The translations under genes were made by a program, and so were the position numbers. 64,000 nucleotides of DNA from Pelagisphaera sp964404745 (lineage in GTDB: Bacteria; Verrucomicrobiota; Verrucomicrobiia; Opitutales; Opitutaceae). The stretch lies in assembly GCA_964404745.1 (NCBI GenBank), contig CAYOLG010000022.1:19612-83611 (forward strand). Reading direction: 5' to 3'. Every line of letters begins with the position of its first letter. Within the stretch, counting starts at the first letter, position 1. The notes beneath the pieces were generated by a model. It ran no database searches. It saw only the letters and a program-made list of their open reading frames with translations, and was not told where the DNA came from. Shown in pieces: positions 1 through 8,407 of this stretch.

Positions 1-92
1 TAAACTTCTTGCGCTCTGACTGAAGAACTCAACGCAACCAAGGAGGCGAGGGCGGCTATGATAAGCCTGGGCATCGTGAAAGATTGCTTCAT
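1..92 (-). CDS. Secreted protein, 5' fragment
   Basis: This is the first 30 codons of a gene that runs off the left edge. Translation from the ATG at 92 gives a basic start (MKQSFTMPRL), a hydrophobic core (IIAALASLVALSSS) and the end VRA-QEV, which reads as a Sec signal peptide with an Ala-x-Ala type cleavage site. The product is therefore probably exported. Nothing of the mature domain is visible, so no function can be given. It lies downstream of secA on the same strand, with about 220 bases between. No strong Shine-Dalgarno precedes the ATG. Confidence 0.6.
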   Translation of the reverse strand, partial: MKQSFTMPRLIIAALASLVALSSSVRAQEV

Positions 93-311
93 GGCTAGAG
101 AGTGTCTGGGCCAACCCATTGAAATACGAGTAATACGCTCAAATCAAGCCCCTTGTTTCAACTTTTTGCGCGAATGAGAAACGGAATCGCACTATGTCAC
201 TGTAAGGTAAACTTGCAGACCGCCCAACACAAGCCACGTCAAGGGCGATCCGCATTTCCCGTTACCGAGCGAAGACCGCGAGACCTGGGAAACTCTAGCC
301 GTTGGAGTATC

Positions 312-3257
312 CTAACTCCCGCAGCAGCGCTTGTACTTTTTGCCGCTCCCGCAGGAGCATGGATCATTTCGACCCACTTTCGGAGTGGCCCGCTTGACCG
401 CCACTTTCGGGAGTGAAACTTCCTTGCCCTCAGGGCCGCCTCCAATCGGGCCAGCGGGAGCGGAGTCGCCCGGTCCTCTGGCTACAGCTTGACGGGCCAG
501 CATGGTTTTTACATTTTCGACAGCAACCATGTTGGTAGCCGTGCGGAACAGGCGAGAACAGAGCTGCGTCCGAATCATGCCAATCAATTCTTGGAAATAA
601 GTGTAGGCTTCGTTTTTGTATTCGGAGAGTGGATCTTTCTGTCCGTAACTCCTCAAAGAGACGCTTCGCCGCAGTTCCTCCATCTCCGTGAGATGCTCCT
701 GCCAGCGACCATCGATCGAATTGAGAAGAATAAATCGCTCCAAATGAATCAGCGCTTCCTCATTTTCAGCGGTCTTTTTAATGCGATAGGCTTCCTTAAC
801 CTTGTCGAGCACAAGATCGAGAACCGCTTCGATATCTAAGCCGTCGAGCTCCTCTTCCCTGATGCCGACAGGAAAGTGAGAGTTCACCCAAGTTGCAAAT
901 CCTGAATAACCGCCGCCTTCACCACTGCCTGATTCGGATTCCAATCTCTCAGCAAGCTCCTCCTCGACCAACTCAAAAATGGTTTGGCTGGGATCTTCGC
1001 TGTGCAATGCTTCATTACGGATGCCGTAGATAATTTCCCGCTGCTTGTTGAGTACGTCATCGTATTGCAGCAAGCGCTTGCGAATGGAGTAGTTCTGCTG
1101 CTCTACCTTCTTCTGGGCCGTCTCGATCGAGCGATTGAGCAAGGGATGCTCCAATGGTTCCCCCTCTTCCATCGAGTTTTGGAGAATCTTAGACATGGGG
1201 CCGGAGTTGGCGAACAGGCGCATGAGATCGTCTTCAAGGGAAATGAAGAACTTCGAACGACCTGGGTCGCCTTGCCGCGAACAACGGCCACGCAATTGCC
1301 TATCGATACGACGCGACTCGTGTCTTTCCGTTCCCACTACCAACAGTCCACCTCTATCTTTAACCCCATCGCCCAATTTTATATCCGTTCCACGACCAGC
1401 CATATTCGTGGCAATCGTCACAGCTCCACGGATACCCGCTCTAGCTACAATCTCCGCCTCTTGCTGGTGATATTTGGCGTTGAGCACATTATGTGGGATA
1501 TTCTTGCGTCGCAACATGCGGCTCAGCAATTCCGATGCTTCTACTGAAACGGTTCCGACCAGCACCGGCTGACCCTTTTTATGGGCCTCTTCTATGTCCT
1601 CGATGGCGGCATTGTACTTTTCCCTTCGGGACTTGAATATCACATCGTTCTCATCGACTCGAATGCAAGGCTCGTTCGTCGGGATAATAGCCACATTGAG
1701 CTTGTAGATGTCATGAAATTCCGTCGCTTCCGTTTCCGCCGTACCCGTCATGCCTGCCAGCTTGTCGTACATTCGGAAATAGTTCTGCACAGTAATGGTG
1801 GCGTAGGTACGGGATTCCCGTTCGATCGTCACATTTTCTTTGGCCTCTACAGCTTGGTGCAAACCGTCGCCCCAACGCCTGCCCGGCATCACGCGGCCCG
1901 TATTCTCGTCGACAATCACGACCTTGCCATCCTGAACGACATATTCGACGTCTTTCTCGTACAAAGAGTACGCTCTTAACAACTGGCTAATGGCGTGAAT
2001 ATCTTCACCGACGACTTCGAGCTTCTCTTGCTCTTTAAGCTTGATAGCGTCTTTTTCCTCCTGGGAAAGCGAGGTGTCTTTATCCAAAGCGCTGAACTTG
2101 GTCGCCAGGTCCGGCAACATGAACGCGTCGGGATCATCGGGCCTCAGCTCGACTCGGCCATTTTCCGTGAGGTCCGCTTGCCGCTGCTTCTCGTCTATCG
2201 TGTAGTAAAGGCGCTCCTTGAGAGCATACATGCGGTCCTTGTTTAGATCGCCATGCATCTCTGTCTCGAATTTATCAAATTCGCTGCGGACGTCGCCCCT
2301 CTCCATCAGTCTCATGAAAGTCTTGTTCTTTGGGGCCCCCAATTTGACCAACAGTAAATCGGCAAACGGATCCGCCGCTTCCGCTCCGTCTGAATTCGAG
2401 GTTTCCTCATCGCTTTCCAGTTCAGCCTTGGCAGCATTAGCAAGCTTATTGCAAAAGGCTACTTGCTTCGACACCAGCCTTTGAATGCCGCTCTTCATTT
2501 TCGTGTAGGGCTGTTCCCGTTGAATGGGAGCTGGGCCCGATATGATCAGCGGCGTTCTCGCTTCGTCGATGAGGATAGAATCTACTTCGTCGATAATAAC
2601 ATAGTAGTGGTCGCGCTGAACCTGCTCCTCCGCATTGTGGGCCATCCCATTGTCTCGAAGATAATCGAAACCAAATTCGGAGGCCGTGCCGTAGGTAACG
2701 TCGCAACCATACATTTCCCTCTTTTGCTCCGGAGGCATTTGGTTTTTTATGCACCCGACAGACAATCCCAGATAGGCGAATAGGTACCCCATCCATTCAG
2801 AGTCCCGCTGGGCCAGATACTCATTGACCGTAACGAGCTGCACATTCCTGCCACTCAGAGCATTCAGGTATATGGGCAGCGTGGATACGAGCGTCTTTCC
2901 CTCACCAGTAGCCATTTCGGCGATACGCCCCTGATGCAATGCCATTCCGCCTATGAGCTGAACATCGTAGTGAATCATGTCCCATCCGACTTCCTGCCCG
3001 ATAACGGAGGTCCTGGATCCCACAAGCCGTCTGGCCGCATTCTTTACGGTAGCGAAGGCCTCGGGAAGCAAGTCATCGAGGGATTCACCAGCCTCGAATC
3101 GAGCTTTGAACTGGGCCGTATGCGCCTTCAGTTCATCTTCAGTCAACGATTGGTAGCCTGATTCCAGCTCATTGATGCGATCCACGATGGGCTGGCATGA
3201 CTTGAGCCATTTCTTGTTAGACCTTCCGGCGAATTTTTTGAAAATTGATGAAAGCAT
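312..3257 (-). CDS. secA: Preprotein translocase ATPase SecA
   Basis: SecA is the ATPase motor that pushes unfolded preproteins through SecYEG. The 981-residue product has Walker A (MATGEGKT, about 115-122), the DEVD Walker B box (about 223-226), the second helicase half with GTVSVEASE and TNMAGRGTDI, and the C-terminal zinc tail RNDPCSCGSGKKYKRCC, which binds SecB or ribosomes. It is longer than the roughly 900-residue E. coli protein. Most of the extra length is an insertion at about residues 265-350 in the preprotein-crosslinking domain, partly acidic. A longer reading frame exists upstream, but the ATG at 3257 gives the usual N-terminus (MLSSIFKKF) and has an AAGGAG immediately upstream. 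secY (25793) and secE (54604) are also in the window. Confidence 0.97.
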   Translation of the reverse strand: MLSSIFKKFAGRSNKKWLKSCQPIVDRINELESGYQSLTEDELKAHTAQFKARFEAGESLDDLLPEAFATVKNAARRLVGSRTSVIGQEVGWDMIHYDVQLIGGMALHQGRIAEMATGEGKTLVSTLPIYLNALSGRNVQLVTVNEYLAQRDSEWMGYLFAYLGLSVGCIKNQMPPEQKREMYGCDVTYGTASEFGFDYLRDNGMAHNAEEQVQRDHYYVIIDEVDSILIDEARTPLIISGPAPIQREQPYTKMKSGIQRLVSKQVAFCNKLANAAKAELESDEETSNSDGAEAADPFADLLLVKLGAPKNKTFMRLMERGDVRSEFDKFETEMHGDLNKDRMYALKERLYYTIDEKQRQADLTENGRVELRPDDPDAFMLPDLATKFSALDKDTSLSQEEKDAIKLKEQEKLEVVGEDIHAISQLLRAYSLYEKDVEYVVQDGKVVIVDENTGRVMPGRRWGDGLHQAVEAKENVTIERESRTYATITVQNYFRMYDKLAGMTGTAETEATEFHDIYKLNVAIIPTNEPCIRVDENDVIFKSRREKYNAAIEDIEEAHKKGQPVLVGTVSVEASELLSRMLRRKNIPHNVLNAKYHQQEAEIVARAGIRGAVTIATNMAGRGTDIKLGDGVKDRGGLLVVGTERHESRRIDRQLRGRCSRQGDPGRSKFFISLEDDLMRLFANSGPMSKILQNSMEEGEPLEHPLLNRSIETAQKKVEQQNYSIRKRLLQYDDVLNKQREIIYGIRNEALHSEDPSQTIFELVEEELAERLESESGSGEGGGYSGFATWVNSHFPVGIREEELDGLDIEAVLDLVLDKVKEAYRIKKTAENEEALIHLERFILLNSIDGRWQEHLTEMEELRRSVSLRSYGQKDPLSEYKNEAYTYFQELIGMIRTQLCSRLFRTATNMVAVENVKTMLARQAVARGPGDSAPAGPIGGGPEGKEVSLPKVAVKRATPKVGRNDPCSCGSGKKYKRCCGS

Positions 3258-3371
3258 GCTCCTTGCTTGAATAAAAACCTTTTCAAGTAGCGAATAGGGG
3301 ACCTTCTGGCAACGAAAAGGTTCTGGATTCTGGAAAGGCGAGCACAATGGGGCCATTTCGCCGCTAATCGA

Positions 3372-4151
3372 CTACAATCGCGGATTCGTCAGCGAGAGCC
3401 AAATTGCCGGCCCATTGGGATGGTCCAATTCCAATCTTTCTCCCTCTAAGCGAAAACCGAAGTGCTCAAACGCGTCAAGCAACTCCGACTTCTCCATCCA
3501 GTTGCAGGATTCGCTACCACCCCCGCAAAACCCTGCCCAATCGAGAGCGTCGCCATAGTTGTAGGCATGGAGCTTGTGGGAAAATCCCGATTGGGTAGCT
3601 TCCCAGGATCCGGAAAACTTATTTCGGATAACAGGATTCGCATCGATCGCCGGCCCATCCCAAAAGTGCGTCCAGACGAACAGCGAGCGTACCCGCTTAG
3701 ATAACAGCTCGATTAGCTCAACGGGATTTTTCATATGATAGATCACTCCGCAAGCCAGACCCACGTCAAAAACTCCTGGGGCCGCGCGCAGATACTCAAG
3801 GAAATCGCCCAACAAGTATCGCGTCTTTTGAAGGCCTAACAGCTCTTTGACCAACAAGCATCTCAGGTAAGCGTTGGCGTTCGCTTCTATCGCCAGGACG
3901 GAGGCTGCTCCTGCCAATTCCACCATAGCCGAGTGGCAACCTTCTAGTGGCCCCAACTCCAAGACGTTTTTTCCCTCGAGGCCGCCCAGTTGCGAGGAGG
4001 TCCAGTGAATTCGCTCGTCGTCGTAAAGCTTGCCCACTCCTCCGGTGTCGACCCCTGTTTTTTCCGGTAGCGTGGAAAACCATTGGCCCGCGAAAAGATC
4101 TACAGCATTTTGATTGGAAGGGAACTTCCCGAAATAATTCTCGGTTTTCAT
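3372..4151 (-). CDS. Class I SAM-dependent methyltransferase
   Basis: This 259-residue protein has a Rossmann-type SAM site: motif I VLELGPLEG, an acidic end of strand 2 (LAIEANA) and a motif VGLACGVIYHMKNPVELI. The last motif resembles the CmoB-like and related small methyltransferases whose post-motif reads G-V-x-Y-H. The substrate cannot be told from sequence. The ATG at 4151 was chosen because an AGGA lies 8-9 bases upstream and the reading starts at MKTENYFGKF; the longer open frame overlaps the neighbour. It follows the UDP-sugar SDR gene by 62 bases on the same strand, so a role in surface polysaccharide or small-molecule methylation is possible. That is inference from position only. 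Confidence 0.75.
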   Translation of the reverse strand: MKTENYFGKFPSNQNAVDLFAGQWFSTLPEKTGVDTGGVGKLYDDERIHWTSSQLGGLEGKNVLELGPLEGCHSAMVELAGAASVLAIEANANAYLRCLLVKELLGLQKTRYLLGDFLEYLRAAPGVFDVGLACGVIYHMKNPVELIELLSKRVRSLFVWTHFWDGPAIDANPVIRNKFSGSWEATQSGFSHKLHAYNYGDALDWAGFCGGGSESCNWMEKSELLDAFEHFGFRLEGERLELDHPNGPAIWLSLTNPRL

Positions 4152-4213
4152 CAATTCAATCCTGACTTTCGGGATACGCGATCCCCACGGGCGGAGCTGT
4201 ACAAAATTATGGT

Positions 4214-5146
4214 CTAGAGCTCGAGAAGCTCTTTGAAGTACGCTATCGTTTCTCTGAGCCCCTCCTCCAAAGGTACGGCAGGTTCCCAATCTAGCTTGCT
4301 GTTGGCGATTTCTATATCCGGCCTCCTCTGCTTAGGATCGTCTTGGGGCAGCGGCTTGAATATGATCTTCGATTGAGTTCCCGTCAGCCTGATCACATTC
4401 TCGGCCAGCTCGATCATTGTAAACTCGCCCGGGTTACCCAGATTGACCGGTCCGACCGTCGCATCCTGCTCCATTAGACAGACAAACCCTTCAATCAAAT
4501 CGCTGTAGTAGCAAAAGGACCGCGTTTGCGTTCCATCCCCAAATACCGTGAGATCCTCTCCCTTCAACGCCTGTACGATAAAATTGGAGACTACCCGTCC
4601 ATCTTCCGGCGACATTCTTGGGCCATAAGTATTGAATATGCGGGCAATGCGGATATCGACTCCATTTTGCCGATGATAATCGAAAAATAGCGTTTCCGCG
4701 CAACGCTTTCCCTCATCGTAGCATGATCGGATACCTATGGGATTGACATTGCCCCAATAGGATTCCTGTTGCGGATGCACATCGGGGTCTCCGTAAATTT
4801 CGGACGTAGAGGCCTGAAACACGCGCGCGTTCGTACGTTTTGCCAGTCCTAGACAATTGATCGCCCCCATGACGGAGGTCTTGATCGTCTTGATCGCGTT
4901 GTATTGGTAATGAACCGGGGAGGCCGGACAGGCCAGGTTGTATATGCGGTCAACTTCCACCTTGAAAGGATCGATCACATCATGACGCATGAACTCGAAA
5001 TTCGGGCTATTCCGTAGGTGAGCGACATTGCGCTTGGATCCGGTGAACAGGTTGTCCAAACAGATGACATCATCCCCTCGATCGATCAGTTTGTCCGCTA
5101 AGTGGCTCCCGAGGAAACCTGCCCCGCCCGTAATCAGTACACGCAT
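4214..5146 (-). CDS. UDP-glucuronate decarboxylase-type SDR
   Basis: This extended short-chain dehydrogenase of 310 residues is close in motif pattern to UDP-glucuronic acid decarboxylase (UXS), which makes UDP-xylose from UDP-glucuronate with bound NAD. The NAD site GGAGFLGSHL is near the N-terminus. The catalytic region has STSEIYGDP followed by CYDEGKR (Tyr-x3-Lys), and RIFNTYGPRM, ARIFNT and FGDGTQTRSF are typical of the UXS/RmlB group. I start at the ATG at 5146 (MRVLITGG); a TTG two codons upstream is also open. Product sugar identity is less certain than family. The likely role is nucleotide-sugar supply for envelope polysaccharide. Confidence 0.85.
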   Translation of the reverse strand: MRVLITGGAGFLGSHLADKLIDRGDDVICLDNLFTGSKRNVAHLRNSPNFEFMRHDVIDPFKVEVDRIYNLACPASPVHYQYNAIKTIKTSVMGAINCLGLAKRTNARVFQASTSEIYGDPDVHPQQESYWGNVNPIGIRSCYDEGKRCAETLFFDYHRQNGVDIRIARIFNTYGPRMSPEDGRVVSNFIVQALKGEDLTVFGDGTQTRSFCYYSDLIEGFVCLMEQDATVGPVNLGNPGEFTMIELAENVIRLTGTQSKIIFKPLPQDDPKQRRPDIEIANSKLDWEPAVPLEEGLRETIAYFKELLEL

Positions 5147-5241
5147 TTCCAAAGATGACTAACCTCCGCTCGGAATTCCAAGATCAATAATGTCAACGAT
5201 GCGTTAATTTGGGCTCGAAAGCCGTCGACCGGCGGGCTGTC

Positions 5242-6375
5242 CTATTCCCCGCCCGCTTCATACTCGCGAATCCATGCTTGGCTCCACTTGAGGAAATCTC
5301 CTCGGGCGATATGCGAGCGGGCCTGACGCATGAGATCCAAATAGAAATGCAGGTTGTGGATGGTTAACAACGTGCACCCGAGGATCTCTTTGGCCATTAT
5401 TAGATGTCTCAAGTAGGCTCTGGAAAAGTGGCGACACGTATAGTTGTCCAAGTCCGTTTCCAATGGTCTGGAGTCTTCCGCAAACTGAGCATTGCGGATA
5501 TTTTTCATCCCATGACGGGTAAAAAAAGCTCCATTTCTGGCTACTCTAGATGGGAGAACGCAGTCGAACATATCGACGCCTAGAGCGATCATCTTCAACA
5601 TCTGAGGCGGAGTGCCCAAGCCCATCGTATAACGCGGCTTGTCTAAAGGCAGGTAAGGAGCGGTCGCTCCGACTTGATGAAGCATCTCTTCTTCCGGTTC
5701 GCCAACGCTAACTCCACCAATCGCGTATCCAGAGAACCTCATACTGGACAATTCCTCCGCGGATTGCCGACGCAAGTCTTCGTACCCGGATCCTTGCCCA
5801 ATCGCGAATACCAAGCCGCCAGAATCTAGGGTTCCCAAATCCTCAGCTATCTGCAAACAGGAGCGAGCCCATCTCGACGTACGCTCGACTGCTTTGAGGC
5901 AATCGGCCTTTTCGCAGGGCCAAGGGGGACATTCGTCAATCACCATGGCAATGTCGGAGCCCAAATTAGCTTGAATTCCCATAACCTCGACCGGCCCCAA
6001 AAACACTTCCTTCCCGTCCAGGTGGGATCGGAACGAAATTCCATGGTCAGAGATCTTGCTTAACTTGGCCAAACTAAAGGCCTGGAACCCTCCGCTATCA
6101 GTGAGTATAGGCCTATCCCATCCCATAAAGGCATGCAAACCTCCAAAGTCGCTTATCAAGCCGGAACCTGGGCGCAGATTCAAGTGATAGGTGTTGCCAA
6201 GTATAATCTGAGAACCGATATCTTGCAATTGAGCCGGACTCATGCCCTTAACCGTTCCCTGCGTTCCTACAGGCATGAAAATGGGCGTTTCAATTTTTCC
6301 GTGACGGGTGGTTAGGATACCCGTTCGGGCTGAACTGCTAGCATCGGTTTCGACTATTCTGAAAGTTTTTGCCAT
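5242..6375 (-). CDS. tgt: tRNA-guanine transglycosylase
   Basis: TGT exchanges guanine-34 of GUN-anticodon tRNAs for the queuosine precursor preQ1. The 377-residue protein has the general acid/base motif TDSGGFQAF (D93), the substrate loop around GLVFAIGQG (190s) and GVDMFDCVLPSR with the likely nucleophile D271. The C-terminal zinc motif is odd. The usual Cys-x-Cys-x2-Cys ... His reads T-D-L-D-N-Y-T-C, so only C314 and H340 remain and the first two cysteines are L309 and N311. The DNA at 5430-5450 supports this reading and the frame is intact. The gene is divergent from the amidotransferase gene; 139 bases separate the two starts. Confidence 0.96.
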   Translation of the reverse strand: MAKTFRIVETDASSSARTGILTTRHGKIETPIFMPVGTQGTVKGMSPAQLQDIGSQIILGNTYHLNLRPGSGLISDFGGLHAFMGWDRPILTDSGGFQAFSLAKLSKISDHGISFRSHLDGKEVFLGPVEVMGIQANLGSDIAMVIDECPPWPCEKADCLKAVERTSRWARSCLQIAEDLGTLDSGGLVFAIGQGSGYEDLRRQSAEELSSMRFSGYAIGGVSVGEPEEEMLHQVGATAPYLPLDKPRYTMGLGTPPQMLKMIALGVDMFDCVLPSRVARNGAFFTRHGMKNIRNAQFAEDSRPLETDLDNYTCRHFSRAYLRHLIMAKEILGCTLLTIHNLHFYLDLMRQARSHIARGDFLKWSQAWIREYEAGGE

Positions 6376-6514
6376 TTAAGTGTGTTACGGAAACAGCAGG
6401 CACTACTCAGCGAGGGATTTCAATCTTTCGGTCATCGGAATCCTTATATCAATTGCCGGGAAACCCTTCCTTGACCCATCCTGTCAGGCCCTATTTAAAA
6501 CTCCGCCAAATCAG

Positions 6515-7078
6515 ATGCTACTCGTTATCGACAACTACGACTCGTTCACATACAACCTAGTCCAGTACTTCGGAGCCCTGGGTGTCGAGCAACGGGTATT
6601 TCGAAACGACAAAATCACCCGGGAAGAAGCCGTCGCCCTCAACCCCGATAGGCTTCTGATTTCCCCAGGACCCTGCACGCCAGACGAGGCCGGAATTAGT
6701 ATCCCATTAATCGAAGCGTTCGCAGGGAGGGCGCCGATCCTCGGCGTCTGTCTCGGGCATCAATCGATTGCCCAGCATTTTGGCGCCAGCATAGTGCGAG
6801 CGGAACGGTTAATGCATGGCAAGACTTCTACTATTCACACAAACGGCGATCAGCTATTCGAAGGCTTGCCAGCAGAATTCCAGGTCGCCCGCTACCATTC
6901 CCTCATCGTAGATCCCAAAACAGTAACCGAAAATCTGACCGTTATCGCCTCCACAGAGAAAGGCGAGATTATGGGCTGCCGCCACAAGGAACTACCCATT
7001 TGGGGGGTTCAATTCCATCCCGAATCGATCGCCACCGAAAACGGGATAGCCATTTTGGAAAATTTCCTTAAAGCATAG
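6515..7078 (+). CDS. Anthranilate/aminodeoxychorismate synthase glutaminase subunit
   Basis: This class I glutamine amidotransferase of 187 residues supplies ammonia to a chorismate-using partner (TrpE or PabB) for anthranilate or aminodeoxychorismate. It shows the family start MLLVIDNYDSFTYNLVQYF, the oxyanion/PGP motif SPGPCTPDEAG, the nucleophile elbow GVCLGHQ with C79, and the FHPES motif giving H168 and E170. The length matches TrpG/PabA. An upstream in-frame extension lacks homology-like features, so the ATG at 6515 is preferred. No trpE or pabB is adjacent, so it may serve both pathways; I leave the symbol open between trpG and pabA. Confidence 0.92.
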   Translation: MLLVIDNYDSFTYNLVQYFGALGVEQRVFRNDKITREEAVALNPDRLLISPGPCTPDEAGISIPLIEAFAGRAPILGVCLGHQSIAQHFGASIVRAERLMHGKTSTIHTNGDQLFEGLPAEFQVARYHSLIVDPKTVTENLTVIASTEKGEIMGCRHKELPIWGVQFHPESIATENGIAILENFLKA

Positions 7079-7084
7079 TCTATT

Positions 7085-7546
7085 ATGAGGTGCCCTAAGT
7101 GCGCATCAGAACTCGATAAAGTCGTCGATTCTCGAATCAGCAAAGACGGTTCAACCATCAGGCGCCGACGCGAATGCATGGACTGCAGCCAACGTTATTC
7201 GACGATCGAGAAGATCCTCCGAGAAAACCTCTATGTTCTCAAACGGGACGGAAGACGCGAAGAATTCGACAAGAACAAGATAGTCGATAGCTTGCGAAGA
7301 GCGTGCCAAAAACGTCCCGTGGATGCCGAGCAAATCAACATCCTAATTGAGGACATGATCGACGAGTTGGAAAACGAATTCGGTATGGAGATTCCATCTT
7401 CCGCAGTTGGTGAAAAGGTGCTCGAGAATTTGAAGAATATCGATCCCATCGCCTACATTCGCTTTGCCAGCGTCTACAAGGACTTTCGCAATCTGGAGGA
7501 ATTCATGGACGAGATCGGGTCCCTATCCAAACAGCCCATATTATGA
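7085..7546 (+). CDS. nrdR: Transcriptional repressor NrdR
   Basis: NrdR is the ATP-cone repressor of ribonucleotide reductase genes. The 153-residue product has the complete N-terminal zinc ribbon (C3, C6, C31, C34: MRCPKC ... ECMDC) and the conserved VDSR and IRRRREC stretches, then an ATP-cone from about 48 to 138 (VLKRDGRREEF, KIVDSLRRAC). It starts six bases after the amidotransferase stop. Its stop overlaps the start of the next gene in an ATGA, implying translational coupling. Ribonucleotide reductase itself is not in the window. Confidence 0.97.
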   Translation: MRCPKCASELDKVVDSRISKDGSTIRRRRECMDCSQRYSTIEKILRENLYVLKRDGRREEFDKNKIVDSLRRACQKRPVDAEQINILIEDMIDELENEFGMEIPSSAVGEKVLENLKNIDPIAYIRFASVYKDFRNLEEFMDEIGSLSKQPIL

Positions 7547-8019
7547 GCCCGCTCAATCCTGAGGAAATATCCAAGCTACAGATAGTTTGTTCGCTCTTTC
7601 CCCAAACGGTTCAAGGCGACCTTTATCTCGCCCATCAAATTAAGGAATCCATAGAAGCCTCTTTTCCCGAAAAGGCTTCCGTTTCTCCTGAGCCTTTCAT
7701 TTCGAGAGCCCAAGAATTGGTTTCCAAGCTGGAAAGGGATCGCCCCTCGGCAGGAATCGAGCTGGTACCCGCCCAAACGCCCTCAACCCCATTTTCGATG
7801 CTAGAGTTTAGGGTCAATCTACTTTCGGCTTTGAAGCGGATTTGCCGATTCGAGTCCGGCCTCGTCGTCTTGACGGGGCTAAAAGAAGCTATTTGTCCAC
7901 AAGGCTGTCGCTGGTCGCCCACTCGCAAACGCGATTACGAGGAGGCTATCCGATTCGCCCGCGATTTCTGCAGCCAGCGGTCTCGACCTTCATCGAAATT
8001 ATCGCTCATCATCTTCTGA
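7543..8019 (+). CDS. Hypothetical protein coupled to nrdR
   Basis: This 158-residue protein is of unknown function. It starts in an ATGA overlap with nrdR, which is the main support that it is real. The N-terminal half is helical and acidic/hydrophobic (EEISKLQIVCSLF, HQIKESIEASF, AQELVSKLERD). The middle contains MLEFRVNLLSALKRICRF and a short CPQGCRW motif near residue 120, then a basic end. There is no signal peptide or membrane span and I recognise no domain. Gene order nrdR-unknown-HIT suggests cotranscription, since the HIT gene begins 17 bases later. Confidence 0.65.
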   Translation: MSPLNPEEISKLQIVCSLFPQTVQGDLYLAHQIKESIEASFPEKASVSPEPFISRAQELVSKLERDRPSAGIELVPAQTPSTPFSMLEFRVNLLSALKRICRFESGLVVLTGLKEAICPQGCRWSPTRKRDYEEAIRFARDFCSQRSRPSSKLSLIIF

Positions 8020-8036
8020 TACCTCACAGTTTTCCA

Positions 8037-8384
8037 ATGAATTCCGAAAAAACGCTTTTCCAGAAAATCGCAGACCGGGAAATACCGGGCAGCTTCGAGC
8101 ACGAGGACGACCTATGCATGGCAATCCGCGACATTGATCCCCAAGCGCCAATCCATATATTGATTATTCCCAAGGAACCGATACCCCGAGTAGGAGAAGC
8201 GCCGGAATCTTCTCGAGAATTGCTGGGCCATCTGCTACTCGTCGCTAGCCAAGTAGCGAAAAAACTGCAATTAGACAATGGATACCGAATCGTCATCAAC
8301 AACGGCTCTGATGGAGGAGAGGCCGTTCCCCACCTTCACGTTCATCTCCTTGGCGGCAGGAAAATGAACTGGCCTCCGGGCTGA
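8037..8384 (+). CDS. HIT family nucleotide-binding protein
   Basis: Histidine-triad protein of 115 residues, the usual length for the HINT/PKCI branch, whose members hydrolyse AMP-amino or AMP-lysine adducts. The triad PHLHVHLLGG (H99, H101, H103) is intact. The N-terminal signature TLFQKIADREIPGSFEHED and the IIPKEPI strand are as in HinT. The ATG at 8037 begins exactly at this signature; the longer frame is rejected. The C-terminal KMNWPPG matches the family ending. It is the last gene of the plus-strand group and converges on dprA. Confidence 0.93.
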   Translation: MNSEKTLFQKIADREIPGSFEHEDDLCMAIRDIDPQAPIHILIIPKEPIPRVGEAPESSRELLGHLLLVASQVAKKLQLDNGYRIVINNGSDGGEAVPHLHVHLLGGRKMNWPPG

Positions 8385-8407
8385 GGGCGGGACGGCGTTT
8401 TTAATTG

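Noticed and set aside
153..416. Plus-strand open frame overlapping the secA 3' end
   Set aside because: It lies mostly opposite secA and has no recognisable protein features; treated as a shadow.
984..1547. 187-codon plus-strand frame inside secA
   Set aside because: Entirely antisense to a well-supported gene and without a credible start context.
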